This document shows positions 7,373 through 16,233 of a DNA stretch of 64,000 nt, in pieces; within the stretch, counting starts at the first letter, position 1, and each line of letters opens with the position of its first letter. Source of the DNA: Pontimonas sp964350865 (lineage in GTDB: Bacteria > Actinomycetota > Actinomycetes > Actinomycetales > Microbacteriaceae). Position numbers and translations under genes: made by a program. Location of the stretch: NCBI GenBank assembly GCA_964350865.1, contig CAYGLJ010000003.1, positions 1 to 64,000 of the forward strand. The letters run 5' to 3'. The notes under the pieces are model-generated. The model was not told the origin of the DNA. It worked only from the letters and a program-made list of their open reading frames with translations, and made no database searches.

Positions 7373-8640
7373 CGCGCGCCCTCAAGTTCTTTGTAGCCGG
7401 CGAGTCGCCGTATCAGCATCATCTGCTCGTAATTAACGATCGCAGTCACCTTGACGTCTCGCTCTAGCGCCATTGCTCGAACGGCAGAAAGTGCCTCCGC
7501 AGAGTCTTCAATTACCTGACCGTAGGGAATCCCCCGGTATTCGAGGAAAACAGCCCACTGCCACGCTTTTGTGCCGGTGAGGACGTCTACATGATCTATG
7601 CGGCCGAGGTCTACGTCATAAAGCCAGGAAGGATCCGGCGTTCCCTCATCTACCGCCACCCACACAAGCTCCGGGGAGTCGCTCATTGCATCGATGTTGA
7701 CCTGCAAACTGGGGAGGTTTTTCATCATCGTGAGCGCTATCTGTGCACCCTTGTGAGAAATCACTTCCCCGCGGCCATAGACCGGAACACCAGAAGTCAT
7801 GGCAGAGCGCGCGGCGTCGAGGTCGACAGGCGTGCCAAGAACCAAAGCCAAAGATCCGAGCGCGAGAGCAGCGTCGACGGCGTAGTGCAAACCGGGGGCG
7901 GGAAGATCGCACTCGAGAGTGCTGTCGCCGATTCGGACTGTCGCTCTCTGACCCTCCGTCGACACCAACGTCACGACAGGGGCGCCTGGGAGCCTCGCTG
8001 GCCCTTCGGCGAAAAGTGGTGCCGCCACGACACCGTGTGCAGCACTCGTGAGAGCCTCTGGGGAAAGGTCAATGAAGTCGACCCTGGACCCTCGATGAGC
8101 GACCTCAGCTCCCAGAGCGACCAGGTTGGCATCCGCACCATTGACGATGACGCCGACTCGTGCGCGGGCGGCAAGATCACGCAACATTCGATACACGTTC
8201 TCGGGTTCCCCGAAGCGATTCAGCTGATCGACTTGGAGGTTAGTCAGAACCACCCAGTCAGGAGTGAGTGCGTCGGCAATAATTCCCGCATAGGCTTCGT
8301 CAACCTCAAGGACAGCGATATCTGCCGAGACACGCCCCGTCAGATCGGCGGCACCTACCACTGCGGAGGCCAAGCCTTGGGGCAAATTGCCACCGGCAGG
8401 ATTGGTGAACACGGAGAGACCGTGGGCGCGCATGAGCGACGCCATCATCGTGGTCGTCGTGGACTTCCCATTGGACCCGGACACAAAGACGGTCCCCCGA
8501 GGCAGCGCCCCCAGAGTTTCCGAGAGAACATGGGGACGCAGTTTCAGGAGGGCAAGACCGGGAAAGGCCGAACCCCCTCCGCGCAATCGCGTGAGAAACC
8601 GCAGGAGTTTCGCGATGACGAAAGAGGGAAATTTACCCAC
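7369..8640 (-). CDS. murT: MurT-like Mur ligase, partner of GatD, without zinc ribbon
   Basis: This 423-residue Mur ligase relative uses ATP to activate the alpha-carboxyl of D-Glu in lipid II. The P-loop SGSNGKST (54-61), TNPAGGNLPQG, LEVDEAYAG, VLTNLQVDQLNRFGE and the C-terminal YDVD motif all fit MurT. Two family features are absent. The four-cysteine ribbon inserted in the central domain is gone (I find a single Cys in the protein), and the usual KNPAG motif is altered to KNLPS. It follows sigA after 5 bases with a GTG start and overlaps gatD by 4 bases, so the three are probably cotranscribed. With a glutaminase-dead GatD, the nucleophile may be an amino acid instead of ammonia; this is inference. 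Confidence 0.82.
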   Translation of the reverse strand: MGKFPSFVIAKLLRFLTRLRGGGSAFPGLALLKLRPHVLSETLGALPRGTVFVSGSNGKSTTTTMMASLMRAHGLSVFTNPAGGNLPQGLASAVVGAADLTGRVSADIAVLEVDEAYAGIIADALTPDWVVLTNLQVDQLNRFGEPENVYRMLRDLAARARVGVIVNGADANLVALGAEVAHRGSRVDFIDLSPEALTSAAHGVVAAPLFAEGPARLPGAPVVTLVSTEGQRATVRIGDSTLECDLPAPGLHYAVDAALALGSLALVLGTPVDLDAARSAMTSGVPVYGRGEVISHKGAQIALTMMKNLPSLQVNIDAMSDSPELVWVAVDEGTPDPSWLYDVDLGRIDHVDVLTGTKAWQWAVFLEYRGIPYGQVIEDSAEALSAVRAMALERDVKVTAIVNYEQMMLIRRLAGYKELEGAR

Positions 8641-8645
8641 AGGTT

Positions 8646-10499
8646 TTACTCGAGGTAGTCGCGGAGAGCCTGCGAGCGGGACGGGTGGCGCAATTTCGCC
8701 ATTGTCTTGGACTCTATTTGGCGAATGCGCTCACGAGTGACACCGAAGGTGTCTCCTATTTGGTCCAACGTCTTGGGCATGCCATCGCCAAGACCAAACC
8801 GCATACGAATCACGCCTGCTTCGCGCTCTGAGAGCGAATCGAGCAACATTTCCAGCTGACGTTGCAACATGGTGAATCCCACCGCATCCGCTGGGACTAC
8901 AGCCTCAGTGTCCTCGATGAGATCACCGAACTCGCTGTCGCCGTCCTCACCCAGAGGGGTGTGGAGCGAGATGGGCTCGCGACCATATTTTTGAACCTCG
9001 ACAACCTTTTCGGGCGTCATATCGAGTTCGCGGGCAAGTTCTTCGGGCGTGGGCTCACGACCGAGGTCTTGCAACATCTGGCGTTGCACCCTAGCCAGCT
9101 TGTTAATGACTTCGACCATGTGCACGGGGATACGAATCGTGCGTGCTTGATCTGCCATTGCGCGCGTAATGGCCTGCCTAATCCACCACGTGGCATAGGT
9201 CGAGAATTTGAAGCCCTTGGTGTAGTCGAACTTTTCGACTGCGCGAATCAAACCGAGGTTTCCCTCTTGAATGAGGTCCAGGAACTGCATACCTCGACCG
9301 GTGTATCGCTTTGCCAGCGACACCACGAGACGCAGGTTAGCTCCGAGGAGGTGATTCTTCGCCCGCTGTCCATCTTTCGCAATCTCGTGGAGTTCCCGAG
9401 CGAGCTTTGTCGTGCGCTGGGACGCGGTGAGCGCGGAAAGCTTCTCTTCGGCAAAAAGGCCAGCCTCAATGCGCAATGCAAGTTCGACCTCTTGCTCAGC
9501 GTTGAGCAGAGCAACTTTACCGATTTGCTTCAGATAGTCCTTGACAGGGTCAGCTGTAGCACCCGTGATGGTGGTGGAAATGATGGGTGCGTCATCGTCA
9601 TCCGTGCTCGAGAGCACCAGGGCGCCCTGCGGTAGCACGGCCTTTTCGGCGTCATCCTCATCATCTAAGGCAGCTTCCGCAAGCCCGGCGATGATCTCGG
9701 CACCCAGCTTCTCGGCTACCGCATCAGGGGCCACATCGGTCTCTGAGTCATCAGAGGCACCAGCCACTTCGATGACGTCAGGCTCATCATCCGCGTCGCC
9801 CCCAGGAGCTTCCGCCGCAGAGGTTGCTTTTTTCCCTCGCGTGGTGCCGCTCGCCTTGGGCGTAGATTTCGGTGCGGCAGGTGTCTTCGCAGGCGCCTTT
9901 GCACCAGACGCTGTGCCGGAGGCTTTCGCGGTGGCAGTTTTGGGTTTGGTTGCACTGGCCTTCGGTGTTGACTTGGCAGGAGCGGCCTTCTTCGCGGGAG
10001 TTTTCGCCGCTGATTTCGTCACCTGTGCCTTGGGTGCGGAGGACTTCGTCGCCACGGCCTTCTTAGCCGCAGGCTTCTTCTCAGCAGCTTTCTTGGCCGC
10101 AGGGGCCTTCGCNNNNNNNNNNNNNNNNNNNNNNNNNNNNNNNNNNNNNNNNNNNNNNNNNNNNNNNNNNNNNNNNNNNNNNNNNNNNNNNNNNNNNNNN
10201 NNNNNNNNNNNNTTCGCGGCAGGTTTGCGAGCAACAGGCTTCTTGACAGCAGTCTTATTCGCTGGCGCTTTTGTTGCTGAAGTCTTCTTGGCCGCCGGCT
10301 TCTGTGCTGCGGTCGCAGAGGCAGTCTTGGAGGGTGCAGATGTGGAGGCGGACTTAGTCGCTGCTGGGGTCACAGGTGTTGGTGCTGCTTTCTTGTCAGA
10401 TTGTGAGGAACCACGCCCAAAACTACGAACGCGATCCAAGAGACTCTTTTTCTCTGGCTTTTTTCCCGCACTCAACTCGGACGGTGTGCGCTGAGCCAT
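8646..10499 (-). CDS. sigA: principal RNA polymerase sigma factor SigA (RpoD)
   Basis: The primary sigma factor directs RNA polymerase to housekeeping promoters. Region 2 is visible as RYTGRGMQFLDLIQEGNLGL and KGFKFSTYATWWIRQAI, then region 3, then region 4 with GVTRERIRQIESKTMAKLRH near the C-terminus. The N-terminal half is long and low-complexity, rich in Lys, Ala, Pro and Thr, followed by an acidic stretch, as in other actinobacterial SigA proteins. The start is set at MAQRTPSELS; an in-frame extension of 16 residues lacks a plausible initiation site. A 100-N assembly gap lies inside the Lys/Ala repeat, so the true length is unknown, though the frame matches on both sides. murT and gatD follow as a probable operon. 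Confidence 0.96.
   Translation of the reverse strand: MAQRTPSELSAGKKPEKKSLLDRVRSFGRGSSQSDKKAAPTPVTPAATKSASTSAPSKTASATAAQKPAAKKTSATKAPANKTAVKKPVARKPAAXXXXXXXXXXXXXXXXXXXXXXXXXXXXXXXXXXAKAPAAKKAAEKKPAAKKAVATKSSAPKAQVTKSAAKTPAKKAAPAKSTPKASATKPKTATAKASGTASGAKAPAKTPAAPKSTPKASGTTRGKKATSAAEAPGGDADDEPDVIEVAGASDDSETDVAPDAVAEKLGAEIIAGLAEAALDDEDDAEKAVLPQGALVLSSTDDDDAPIISTTITGATADPVKDYLKQIGKVALLNAEQEVELALRIEAGLFAEEKLSALTASQRTTKLARELHEIAKDGQRAKNHLLGANLRLVVSLAKRYTGRGMQFLDLIQEGNLGLIRAVEKFDYTKGFKFSTYATWWIRQAITRAMADQARTIRIPVHMVEVINKLARVQRQMLQDLGREPTPEELARELDMTPEKVVEVQKYGREPISLHTPLGEDGDSEFGDLIEDTEAVVPADAVGFTMLQRQLEMLLDSLSEREAGVIRMRFGLGDGMPKTLDQIGDTFGVTRERIRQIESKTMAKLRHPSRSQALRDYLE
10113..10212. other. assembly gap (100 N) within the sigA low-complexity region
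   Basis: Exactly 100 unknown bases interrupt the Lys/Ala/Pro-rich repeat of sigA. Flanking codons continue the same repeat (AAKKA-type) and the reading frame agrees on both sides. The run is a placeholder of unknown true length, probably caused by near-identical repeats. Confidence 0.98.
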
Positions 10500-10632
10500 A
10501 AGCCACCTGCTCCACTGTGTGACGGGCAGTAAGAAAACCCTTGTCAAGTTTCACGAACGTGAACTTGCAGGGCCTTCCCCCACATTATGTCACGATTCGA
10601 CTTCATCACCGGACATCACCGCCCCGCGAGCC

Positions 10633-11565
10633 CTATGTTTCGTCGAGAACCTCTCCCGGTGCTTCTTGGTCGCCGCGCTTGGCAAGAAAGTCCTGCAATT
10701 CCTGAGCGATGTCATCCGCGTTCGGGATCTCTCCATCGGCACCCATCAACGGTGAGGGCACCGGGTTGTCCTGCATATACGAGTCATGGCGACTCTCGAG
10801 GGTGTCGACAAGTTTTCGCAACTCATGGTTGTCTTCCACCTGCTCGGCAATCCCTTGGAGGAACAGGCGACCAGATTCCCGCAACGCGTCCGTGGGAAAA
10901 ATAAGGCCGGTTGCCTGACTGACGCTCTGCAGGGCCGCAATGGCAGCATCAGGGAACTCGGTGTCAGCAAGGTAATGAGGAACCAACACCACAAAGCCCG
11001 CCGTGGGGTGTCCTGACTCCTGGAGGCGGTATTCGATCAAGTGCATCAGGGTGCCCGGGACGCTTGTCGTGGGCCTCCAGACCGACAGCGCGTCCGTAAT
11101 GTCTTCGCGGTTTCCGCTGACAGTAACGCCCAAGCTCCGGGTGTGCGGGACAGGCATAGGAATTGCGTGGACCCACGAGCTGCTCTCCACCGCAAGGTCA
11201 TCGATGAGGTCGAGGACAGTGTCACTCACCTGCTCCCAGCGGAAGTCAGGCTCATAGCCTGACAGGAATAGGAACTGAGACCCCAATTCATCTTTGACGA
11301 GGTCAAGGGAGAGCCGTGGGGGCTCATAGGACGTGAGCGATGTTTCCTCGAAGTGGAACAGGGGGCGCCGAGCTCGGTAGTCAACGAGCAGGTCGTTCAC
11401 AAAAGCTCCCACGCGCTGGGTTTCCAGGGTCTCGAAAACGTACTTGTTAACCTGGCTAACGGCCCCTCCCGCATCTGCAAAGCCGGTTAATCCCGCGACG
11501 AGGGGAAGCCCACGAGGAACGTCAGAAAGTTCCATGGCCTCTCGGAAAATCTCATCTCGAAACAT
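10633..11565 (-). CDS. PAC2 family protein
   Basis: This 310-residue protein belongs to the PAC2 (proteasome assembly chaperone 2-like) family common in actinobacteria. The N-terminal LPLVAGLTGFADAGGAVSQ and central LSGYEPDFRW and PMPVPHTRS stretches are typical of the family, and the C-terminal tail is acidic and probably disordered. In eukaryotes and archaea the fold helps assemble proteasomes; the bacterial role is not settled. The start ATG at 11565 precedes FRDEIFREAMEL. It is divergent from pepA with about 80 bases between, which should hold both promoters. No operon partner is evident; sigA lies downstream on the same strand after about 130 bases. Confidence 0.85.
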   Translation of the reverse strand: MFRDEIFREAMELSDVPRGLPLVAGLTGFADAGGAVSQVNKYVFETLETQRVGAFVNDLLVDYRARRPLFHFEETSLTSYEPPRLSLDLVKDELGSQFLFLSGYEPDFRWEQVSDTVLDLIDDLAVESSSWVHAIPMPVPHTRSLGVTVSGNREDITDALSVWRPTTSVPGTLMHLIEYRLQESGHPTAGFVVLVPHYLADTEFPDAAIAALQSVSQATGLIFPTDALRESGRLFLQGIAEQVEDNHELRKLVDTLESRHDSYMQDNPVPSPLMGADGEIPNADDIAQELQDFLAKRGDQEAPGEVLDET

Positions 11566-11646
11566 AGGCCCATGCTAGCGAGCGGACCTTGACGAAACGG
11601 GAGGCTTCGCCCAGAGCGATAACAATTCGCTCGATACGATTGAGCC

Positions 11647-13098
11647 ATGACTCTGCCTACGCCTTCCTTTCTTGACTCCCCCGACGCTCTGGGTCCCCAC
11701 GACATCCTTGTTGTAGGACTCCAGAAGACTGACAACGGTGCCGCAGTGCACGCACCGGGACTCCCTCAGGAGACGCTCGAGGCGCTTACCTCGCTCGCAA
11801 CAGCCATCGACGCGGATGGCTCCCTTGACAGCGCTTGGCGCCAAGGACCCCCGCCGAGCCTTAGTGTGCGAAGCGTCGTGTTCACCGGCTTAGGAGAAGA
11901 CCCGATCACCTCTGATCGGCTCCGCGAAGCCGCCGGGTACGCAGCGCTGCAAATCTCGAAAGGTGAGCGCGTGGTGTTTGCGCTGGCGACATCAGGTGAC
12001 GAGCTCACTGCTGTCGTGGAGGGAGCCCTCCTGGGTTCTCACCGAGTGCAGAAACCGGGCAAATCAGCCGACGACGCCCGGCCAACCCTTGCATTCCTCG
12101 GAAGGTGCGACGAGAGCGCCCTATCACGCGCTCTGGTCGCCGCTGAGGCTGTCTGGCGCGTTCGAGACCTGGTCACGATGCCTCCCAATGTGTTGAACCC
12201 CGTCAGCTTCGTCGACCACGTCACATCATTCGCTGAGGGAAGCGGTCTTGAGATTGAGGTACTCGATGAAAAGAGACTGCTCGCCGAAGGAATGGGCGGA
12301 ATTAGTGCCGTGGGCAAGGGGTCACAGAACCCGCCTCGTTTGATGATTCTGCGCTACCGACCGAAAAACCCCAGCAGACATGTCGCGCTCGTGGGTAAGG
12401 GCATCACTTTTGACTCCGGAGGGCTCTCCCTCAAGGCCCCGAATGCCATGGTCGGCATGAAATATGACATGACGGGCGCTGCCGTCATGGCCGCCGCTAC
12501 CGTGGCGGCAAGCGCACTATCGTCCTCCACCAGCATCACGGCCTATCTGTGCCTTGCGGAGAATATGCCGAGCGGTAGCGCATCCAGGCCCAATGACGTC
12601 ATCACCATCAAGGGTGGTAAGACTGTCGAGATCCTCAACACTGACGCCGAGGGTCGGTTGGTGATGGCGGATGGTTTGGCGCTCGCCTCGGAGCTCCGCC
12701 CCGACCTCATCATGGACATCGCGACACTCACGGGTGCTGCCCGGATTGCTCTGGGTGAGCGCTACGCCGGTCTCATGGGCACCCCCGAGGCCATTGCTGA
12801 GGTTGAGGCGTCAGCGACGCGTGTCGGTGAGCGGGTCTGGGGGATGCCGCTTCCCCGTGAGCTTCGCTCGCTGCTCTCCTCGGATGTTGCCGATATCGCT
12901 AATGCGAAACCGGGTGAAGTTCTTGGTGGAATGCTCCTGGCCGGGGTCTTTTTGCAGGAATTCGTGGGCGAGGGAATCCCGTGGGCTCACCTGGATATCG
13001 CAGGCCCAGCGAATAACTCGTCAGGCGCGTTTGGCTATACCCCTAAAGGAGCCTCCGGTGCTCTCACCCGGACGGTGCTCGACGTTGTGCTCTCCTAG
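11647..13098 (+). CDS. pepA: leucyl aminopeptidase (M17)
   Basis: This 483-residue M17 metallo-aminopeptidase removes N-terminal residues, preferring leucine, in the cytoplasm during peptide turnover. The two-metal site is visible in VGKGITFDSGGLSLK and in the signature NTDAEGRLVMADGL, with KYDMTGAA between them. The N-terminal 160 residues form the less conserved macrodomain-like part. Length and motif order match the family and no key residue is missing. The gene stands alone, divergent from the PAC2 gene and about 120 bases before lpd. Some M17 enzymes also act in regulation or Cys-Gly cleavage; nothing here indicates that. Confidence 0.95.
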   Translation: MTLPTPSFLDSPDALGPHDILVVGLQKTDNGAAVHAPGLPQETLEALTSLATAIDADGSLDSAWRQGPPPSLSVRSVVFTGLGEDPITSDRLREAAGYAALQISKGERVVFALATSGDELTAVVEGALLGSHRVQKPGKSADDARPTLAFLGRCDESALSRALVAAEAVWRVRDLVTMPPNVLNPVSFVDHVTSFAEGSGLEIEVLDEKRLLAEGMGGISAVGKGSQNPPRLMILRYRPKNPSRHVALVGKGITFDSGGLSLKAPNAMVGMKYDMTGAAVMAAATVAASALSSSTSITAYLCLAENMPSGSASRPNDVITIKGGKTVEILNTDAEGRLVMADGLALASELRPDLIMDIATLTGAARIALGERYAGLMGTPEAIAEVEASATRVGERVWGMPLPRELRSLLSSDVADIANAKPGEVLGGMLLAGVFLQEFVGEGIPWAHLDIAGPANNSSGAFGYTPKGASGALTRTVLDVVLS

Positions 13099-13217
13099 GT
13101 GAGCACCTGTTTGGTCATAGTCATCAGGTAGTAGGCTTGTGCACGATTGCCGTCCGGCCCTGCATGTCGTCGTGGCGGAATGTTGTCGAAAATCGCTGAA
13201 TAGGGAGTCCCTCACAC

Positions 13218-14591
13218 GTGGCTGAGCACACTTTTGACCTTGTCGTTCTCGGAGCAGGATCGGGAGGGTACGCCGCCGCATTGCGCGCCAGCCAACTGGG
13301 CATGACCGTGGGTTTGATAGAAAAAGACAAGGTCGGTGGCACCTGTCTTCACGTCGGTTGTATCCCCACGAAAGCTCTCCTTCACGCTGCCGAGGTAGCT
13401 GACTCGGCGCGGCACTCAGACATGTTTGGCGTGCGCGCCACTCTGGAGGGCGTTGACCTCCCCGCTGTCAACACCTATCGCGATGGCATTGTCGCCTCCA
13501 AGCACAAGGGTCTCCAGGGTCTGATCAAGGCTCGTGGCATCACCACGATTGAGGGAACGGGTCGACTCGTTTCTCCCACCACTGTTGCTGTCGGTGAGGA
13601 CACTGTGGTCGGCAAGAACGTCATTCTCGCGACTGGCTCGTACCCGAAGTCACTCCCGGGTCTCGACATCGGTGGTCGCATCATCACCTCCGAGCAGGCG
13701 CTCCAGTTGGACTGGATCCCCAACAAGGTCCTTGTTCTCGGCGGTGGGGTTATCGGCGTCGAGTTTGCCAGCGTGTGGCGCTCCTTTGGAAGCGAGGTGA
13801 CCATCATCGAGGGTCTCCCCCATCTGGTTCCTGCCGAAGACGAGTCGATCTCGAAGCAGTTCGAGCGTGCCTACCGCAAGCGCGGTATCAACTTCCACAC
13901 GGGAGTGCGATTCCAGTCCGCCACCCAGGATGACACCAGCGTGACGGTGACCCTGGAGGACGGGACGACCGAAACGGCGGACCTTCTGCTGGTTGCCGTG
14001 GGACGCGGTCCCAAGACCGACGGTATGGGCTTCGAAGAGGTCGGTGTCGCGATGGATCGCGGCTACGTCCTCACCGATGAGCGTTTGCGCACCAATGTCC
14101 CAGGTGTTTTTGCTGTGGGTGACATTGTGCCCGGTATCCAACTCGCCCACCGCGGATTCCAGCACGGTATTTTCGTGGCCGAGGAGCTCGCTGGCTTGAA
14201 CCCCATGGTCGTAATCGATCGCAATATTCCCAAGGTCACCTATTCAGAGCCTGAGGTTGCCTCCGTCGGTTATTCCGAGGCTGCCGCCAAGGAGGAGTTT
14301 GGAGACTCCGCCGTAGCGGTCTACGACTACAACCTCGCAGGGAACGGTAAGAGCCACATTCTGGAAACCGCGGGATCTATCAAGGTGATTCGCCAGGTCG
14401 ATGGCCCCATCCTGGGTGTTCACATGATTGGCGCCCGCGTGGGTGAGCTGATTGGCGAAGCCCAGGTGGCTGTCAACTGGGATGCGTACCCCGAAGATGT
14501 CGCACCGTTGCTCCACGCGCACCCCACCCAAAACGAAGCGCTCGGAGAAGCGTTCATGGCCATCGCAGGCAAACCCCTGCACGCGATGTAG
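13218..14591 (+). CDS. lpd: dihydrolipoyl dehydrogenase (E3)
   Basis: The 457-residue flavoprotein reoxidises the dihydrolipoyl groups of 2-oxoacid dehydrogenase complexes and passes electrons to NAD. An N-terminal FAD motif (LGAGSGGYAA) is followed by the redox disulfide in GGTCLHVGCIPTK (Cys43 and Cys48), a second GGGVIGVE NAD motif, and the C-terminal HAHPTQNEALGE active-site base of the partner subunit. The start is GTG with GGGAG about ten bases upstream. It is followed after 36 bases by an E2 gene, so E3 and E2 are probably made together. A second E1-E2 set at 37-41 kb has no E3 of its own nearby and could share this one. Confidence 0.95.
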   Translation: MAEHTFDLVVLGAGSGGYAAALRASQLGMTVGLIEKDKVGGTCLHVGCIPTKALLHAAEVADSARHSDMFGVRATLEGVDLPAVNTYRDGIVASKHKGLQGLIKARGITTIEGTGRLVSPTTVAVGEDTVVGKNVILATGSYPKSLPGLDIGGRIITSEQALQLDWIPNKVLVLGGGVIGVEFASVWRSFGSEVTIIEGLPHLVPAEDESISKQFERAYRKRGINFHTGVRFQSATQDDTSVTVTLEDGTTETADLLLVAVGRGPKTDGMGFEEVGVAMDRGYVLTDERLRTNVPGVFAVGDIVPGIQLAHRGFQHGIFVAEELAGLNPMVVIDRNIPKVTYSEPEVASVGYSEAAAKEEFGDSAVAVYDYNLAGNGKSHILETAGSIKVIRQVDGPILGVHMIGARVGELIGEAQVAVNWDAYPEDVAPLLHAHPTQNEALGEAFMAIAGKPLHAM

Positions 14592-14627
14592 TCACCCACA
14601 CCCCCTCTCACAAGGAGACCCACCACC

Positions 14628-16204
14628 ATGAGTCAAGATGTAACCCTCCCCGCCCTCGGCGAAAGCGTCACCGAAGGCACCGTGACGCGCTGGCTGAAGA
14701 ATGTTGGCGACACTGTTGCCGTGGATGAGCCCTTAGTAGAAATCTCCACCGACAAGGTCGACACCGAGATTCCCTCTCCTATTGCTGGCGTGATCGAAGA
14801 GATTCTTGTGGCGGAGGACGAGACCGTGGAGGTTGGCGCCGTCCTCGTCCGAGTCGGCGATGGCAGTGGTGCCGCCGCCGCTCCGGCCGCTCCTGAAGCT
14901 GCAGCTCCTGCTGCGGCTCCCACACCTGAGCCAGTTTCGGCTCCTGAGCCAGCTGTAGCGCCTGAGCCAGTCGCGGCTCCTGTTGTGGANNNNNNNNNNN
15001 NNNNNNNNNNNNNNNNNNNNNNNNNNNNNNNNNNNNNNNNNNNNNNNNNNNNNNNNNNNNNNNNNNNNNNNNNNNNNNNNNNNNNNNNNTTTCGGCTCCT
15101 GAGCCAGCTGTAGCGCCTGAGCCAGTCGCGGCTCCTGTTGTGGAAGCCCCAGCTGCTCCGGCAGCACCACCCGTGGCAGCACCCCCGGCACCCCCTGTTG
15201 CGGCACCTGCTCCGGCTGCAGCTCCACCCGCCGTTGCTCCTCCTGCGCCCGCACCTGCTCCTGCCGTGGCTCCTTCTGGTTTGCCACAGCCGGTTCCTAC
15301 CGGCTCGCGTGCGATGCCCTACGTCACCCCCATTGTCCGGAAGCTTGCGAACGACCACGGTGTGGATCTCGCCAGCGTTACCGGCACTGGTGTCGGAGGT
15401 CGCATCCGTAAAGAAGACGTGCTGGCCAAGGCTGGTGGAGGTGCTGCACCCGCACCAGTGACTGCTCCCACGGTCGTTGAAGCATCCGCTCTTCGCGGCA
15501 CATCAGTGCCGATGAGTCGTTTGCGTAAGGTCATCGCCGAGCGCGCCGTTGCCTCCATGCAGCAGACCGCTCAGCTCACCAGTGTCGTTGAAGTCGATGT
15601 CACCGAGGTTGCTGAGCTTCGTCAAGCAGCCAAGGACCAGTTCCACCAGGTCACCGGCGTCAAACTCAGCTTCTTGCCTTTCTTCGTGAAGGCAGCAGCG
15701 GAGGCCCTTCGCGTGTTCCCCATCATCAACGCTGTCGTTGAGGGCGAAACCATCGTCTACCCAGCGACCGAGAACATCTCCATCGCTGTCGACACCGAAC
15801 GCGGGCTTCTCACCCCTGTGTTGAAAAACGCTGGGGAGAAGAACATCGCGGGAATCGCGAAAGACATCGCGGATCTGGCCGAGCGCACCCGCACCAACGC
15901 TCTGAGCCCTGACGAATTGGCCGGTGGAACCTTTACCGTGACAAATACCGGATCGAGGGGTGCGCTCTTTGACACCCCTGTGGTGTTCCTGCCCCAGGTG
16001 GCGATTCTTGGGACGGGAATTGTGCAGAAGAAGCCGGTCGTGGTGACGCACAACGGGGATGATTCCATTGCAATTCGTCAGACCGTCTTCTTTGCTTTGT
16101 CCTATGACCACCGAATCGTGGACGGCGCCGATGCTGCGCGCTTCTTGACCATGGTCAAGGACCGTCTCGAAGCCGGCGACTTCGACGCCGACTTGGGCAT
16201 TTAG
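14628..16204 (+). CDS. sucB: dihydrolipoamide acyltransferase E2 (SucB/AceF type), interrupted by an assembly gap
   Basis: The E2 core subunit carries the lipoyl arm and transfers acyl groups to CoA. The N-terminal lipoyl domain has its lysine at Lys43 (EISTDKVDTE). It is followed by an Ala/Pro/Glu-rich linker, a subunit-binding domain (MPYVTPIVRKLANDHGVDL) and the catalytic domain with SYDHRIVDGADAARF. A 100-N gap lies in the linker. The frames on the two sides differ by one base, so the real gap length leaves remainder 2 when divided by 3; this is an assembly artefact, not a frameshift. Whether it acts in pyruvate or 2-oxoglutarate dehydrogenase cannot be told, since actinobacterial E2 often serves both. 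RBS AAGGAG precedes the ATG. Confidence 0.9.
14935..14989 (+). repeat. 55-base repeat, left copy, at the gap edge in the E2 linker
   Basis: The 55 bases immediately left of the gap are identical to the 55 bases immediately right of it (15090-15144). Both copies are read in the same codon phase and encode a Ser/Ala/Pro/Glu/Val linker segment. This suggests a tandem repeat that the assembler could not resolve. Confidence 0.95.
14990..15089. other. assembly gap (100 N) within the E2 linker
   Basis: A placeholder run of 100 N bounded on both sides by the same 55-base sequence. The real missing sequence should be an unknown number of further linker repeats, with a length that restores the frame. 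Confidence 0.98.
15090..15144 (+). repeat. 55-base repeat, right copy, at the gap edge in the E2 linker
   Basis: Exact second copy of 14935-14989, directly after the gap, in the same coding phase. It is followed by a longer Ala/Pro-rich stretch before the subunit-binding domain. Confidence 0.95.
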
Positions 16205-16233
16205 CGCACCCCGTCACCAGGAGAGAAGACATC

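Noticed and set aside
7591..8658. A 355-codon open frame antisense to murT
   Set aside because: Opposite-strand shadow of a gene with clear Mur ligase motifs; composition is rich in His, Arg and Gly as expected for a shadow frame.
14881..15300. A CRISPR-like or intergenic repeat array
   Set aside because: The repeats are in frame, Ala/Pro/Glu-rich coding sequence of an E2 linker, without unique spacers.
14628..16204. Apparent frameshift in the E2 gene
   Set aside because: The shift arises only from the arbitrary 100-N gap. Both flanking 55-base copies are in the same codon phase, so the gene is best read as intact.
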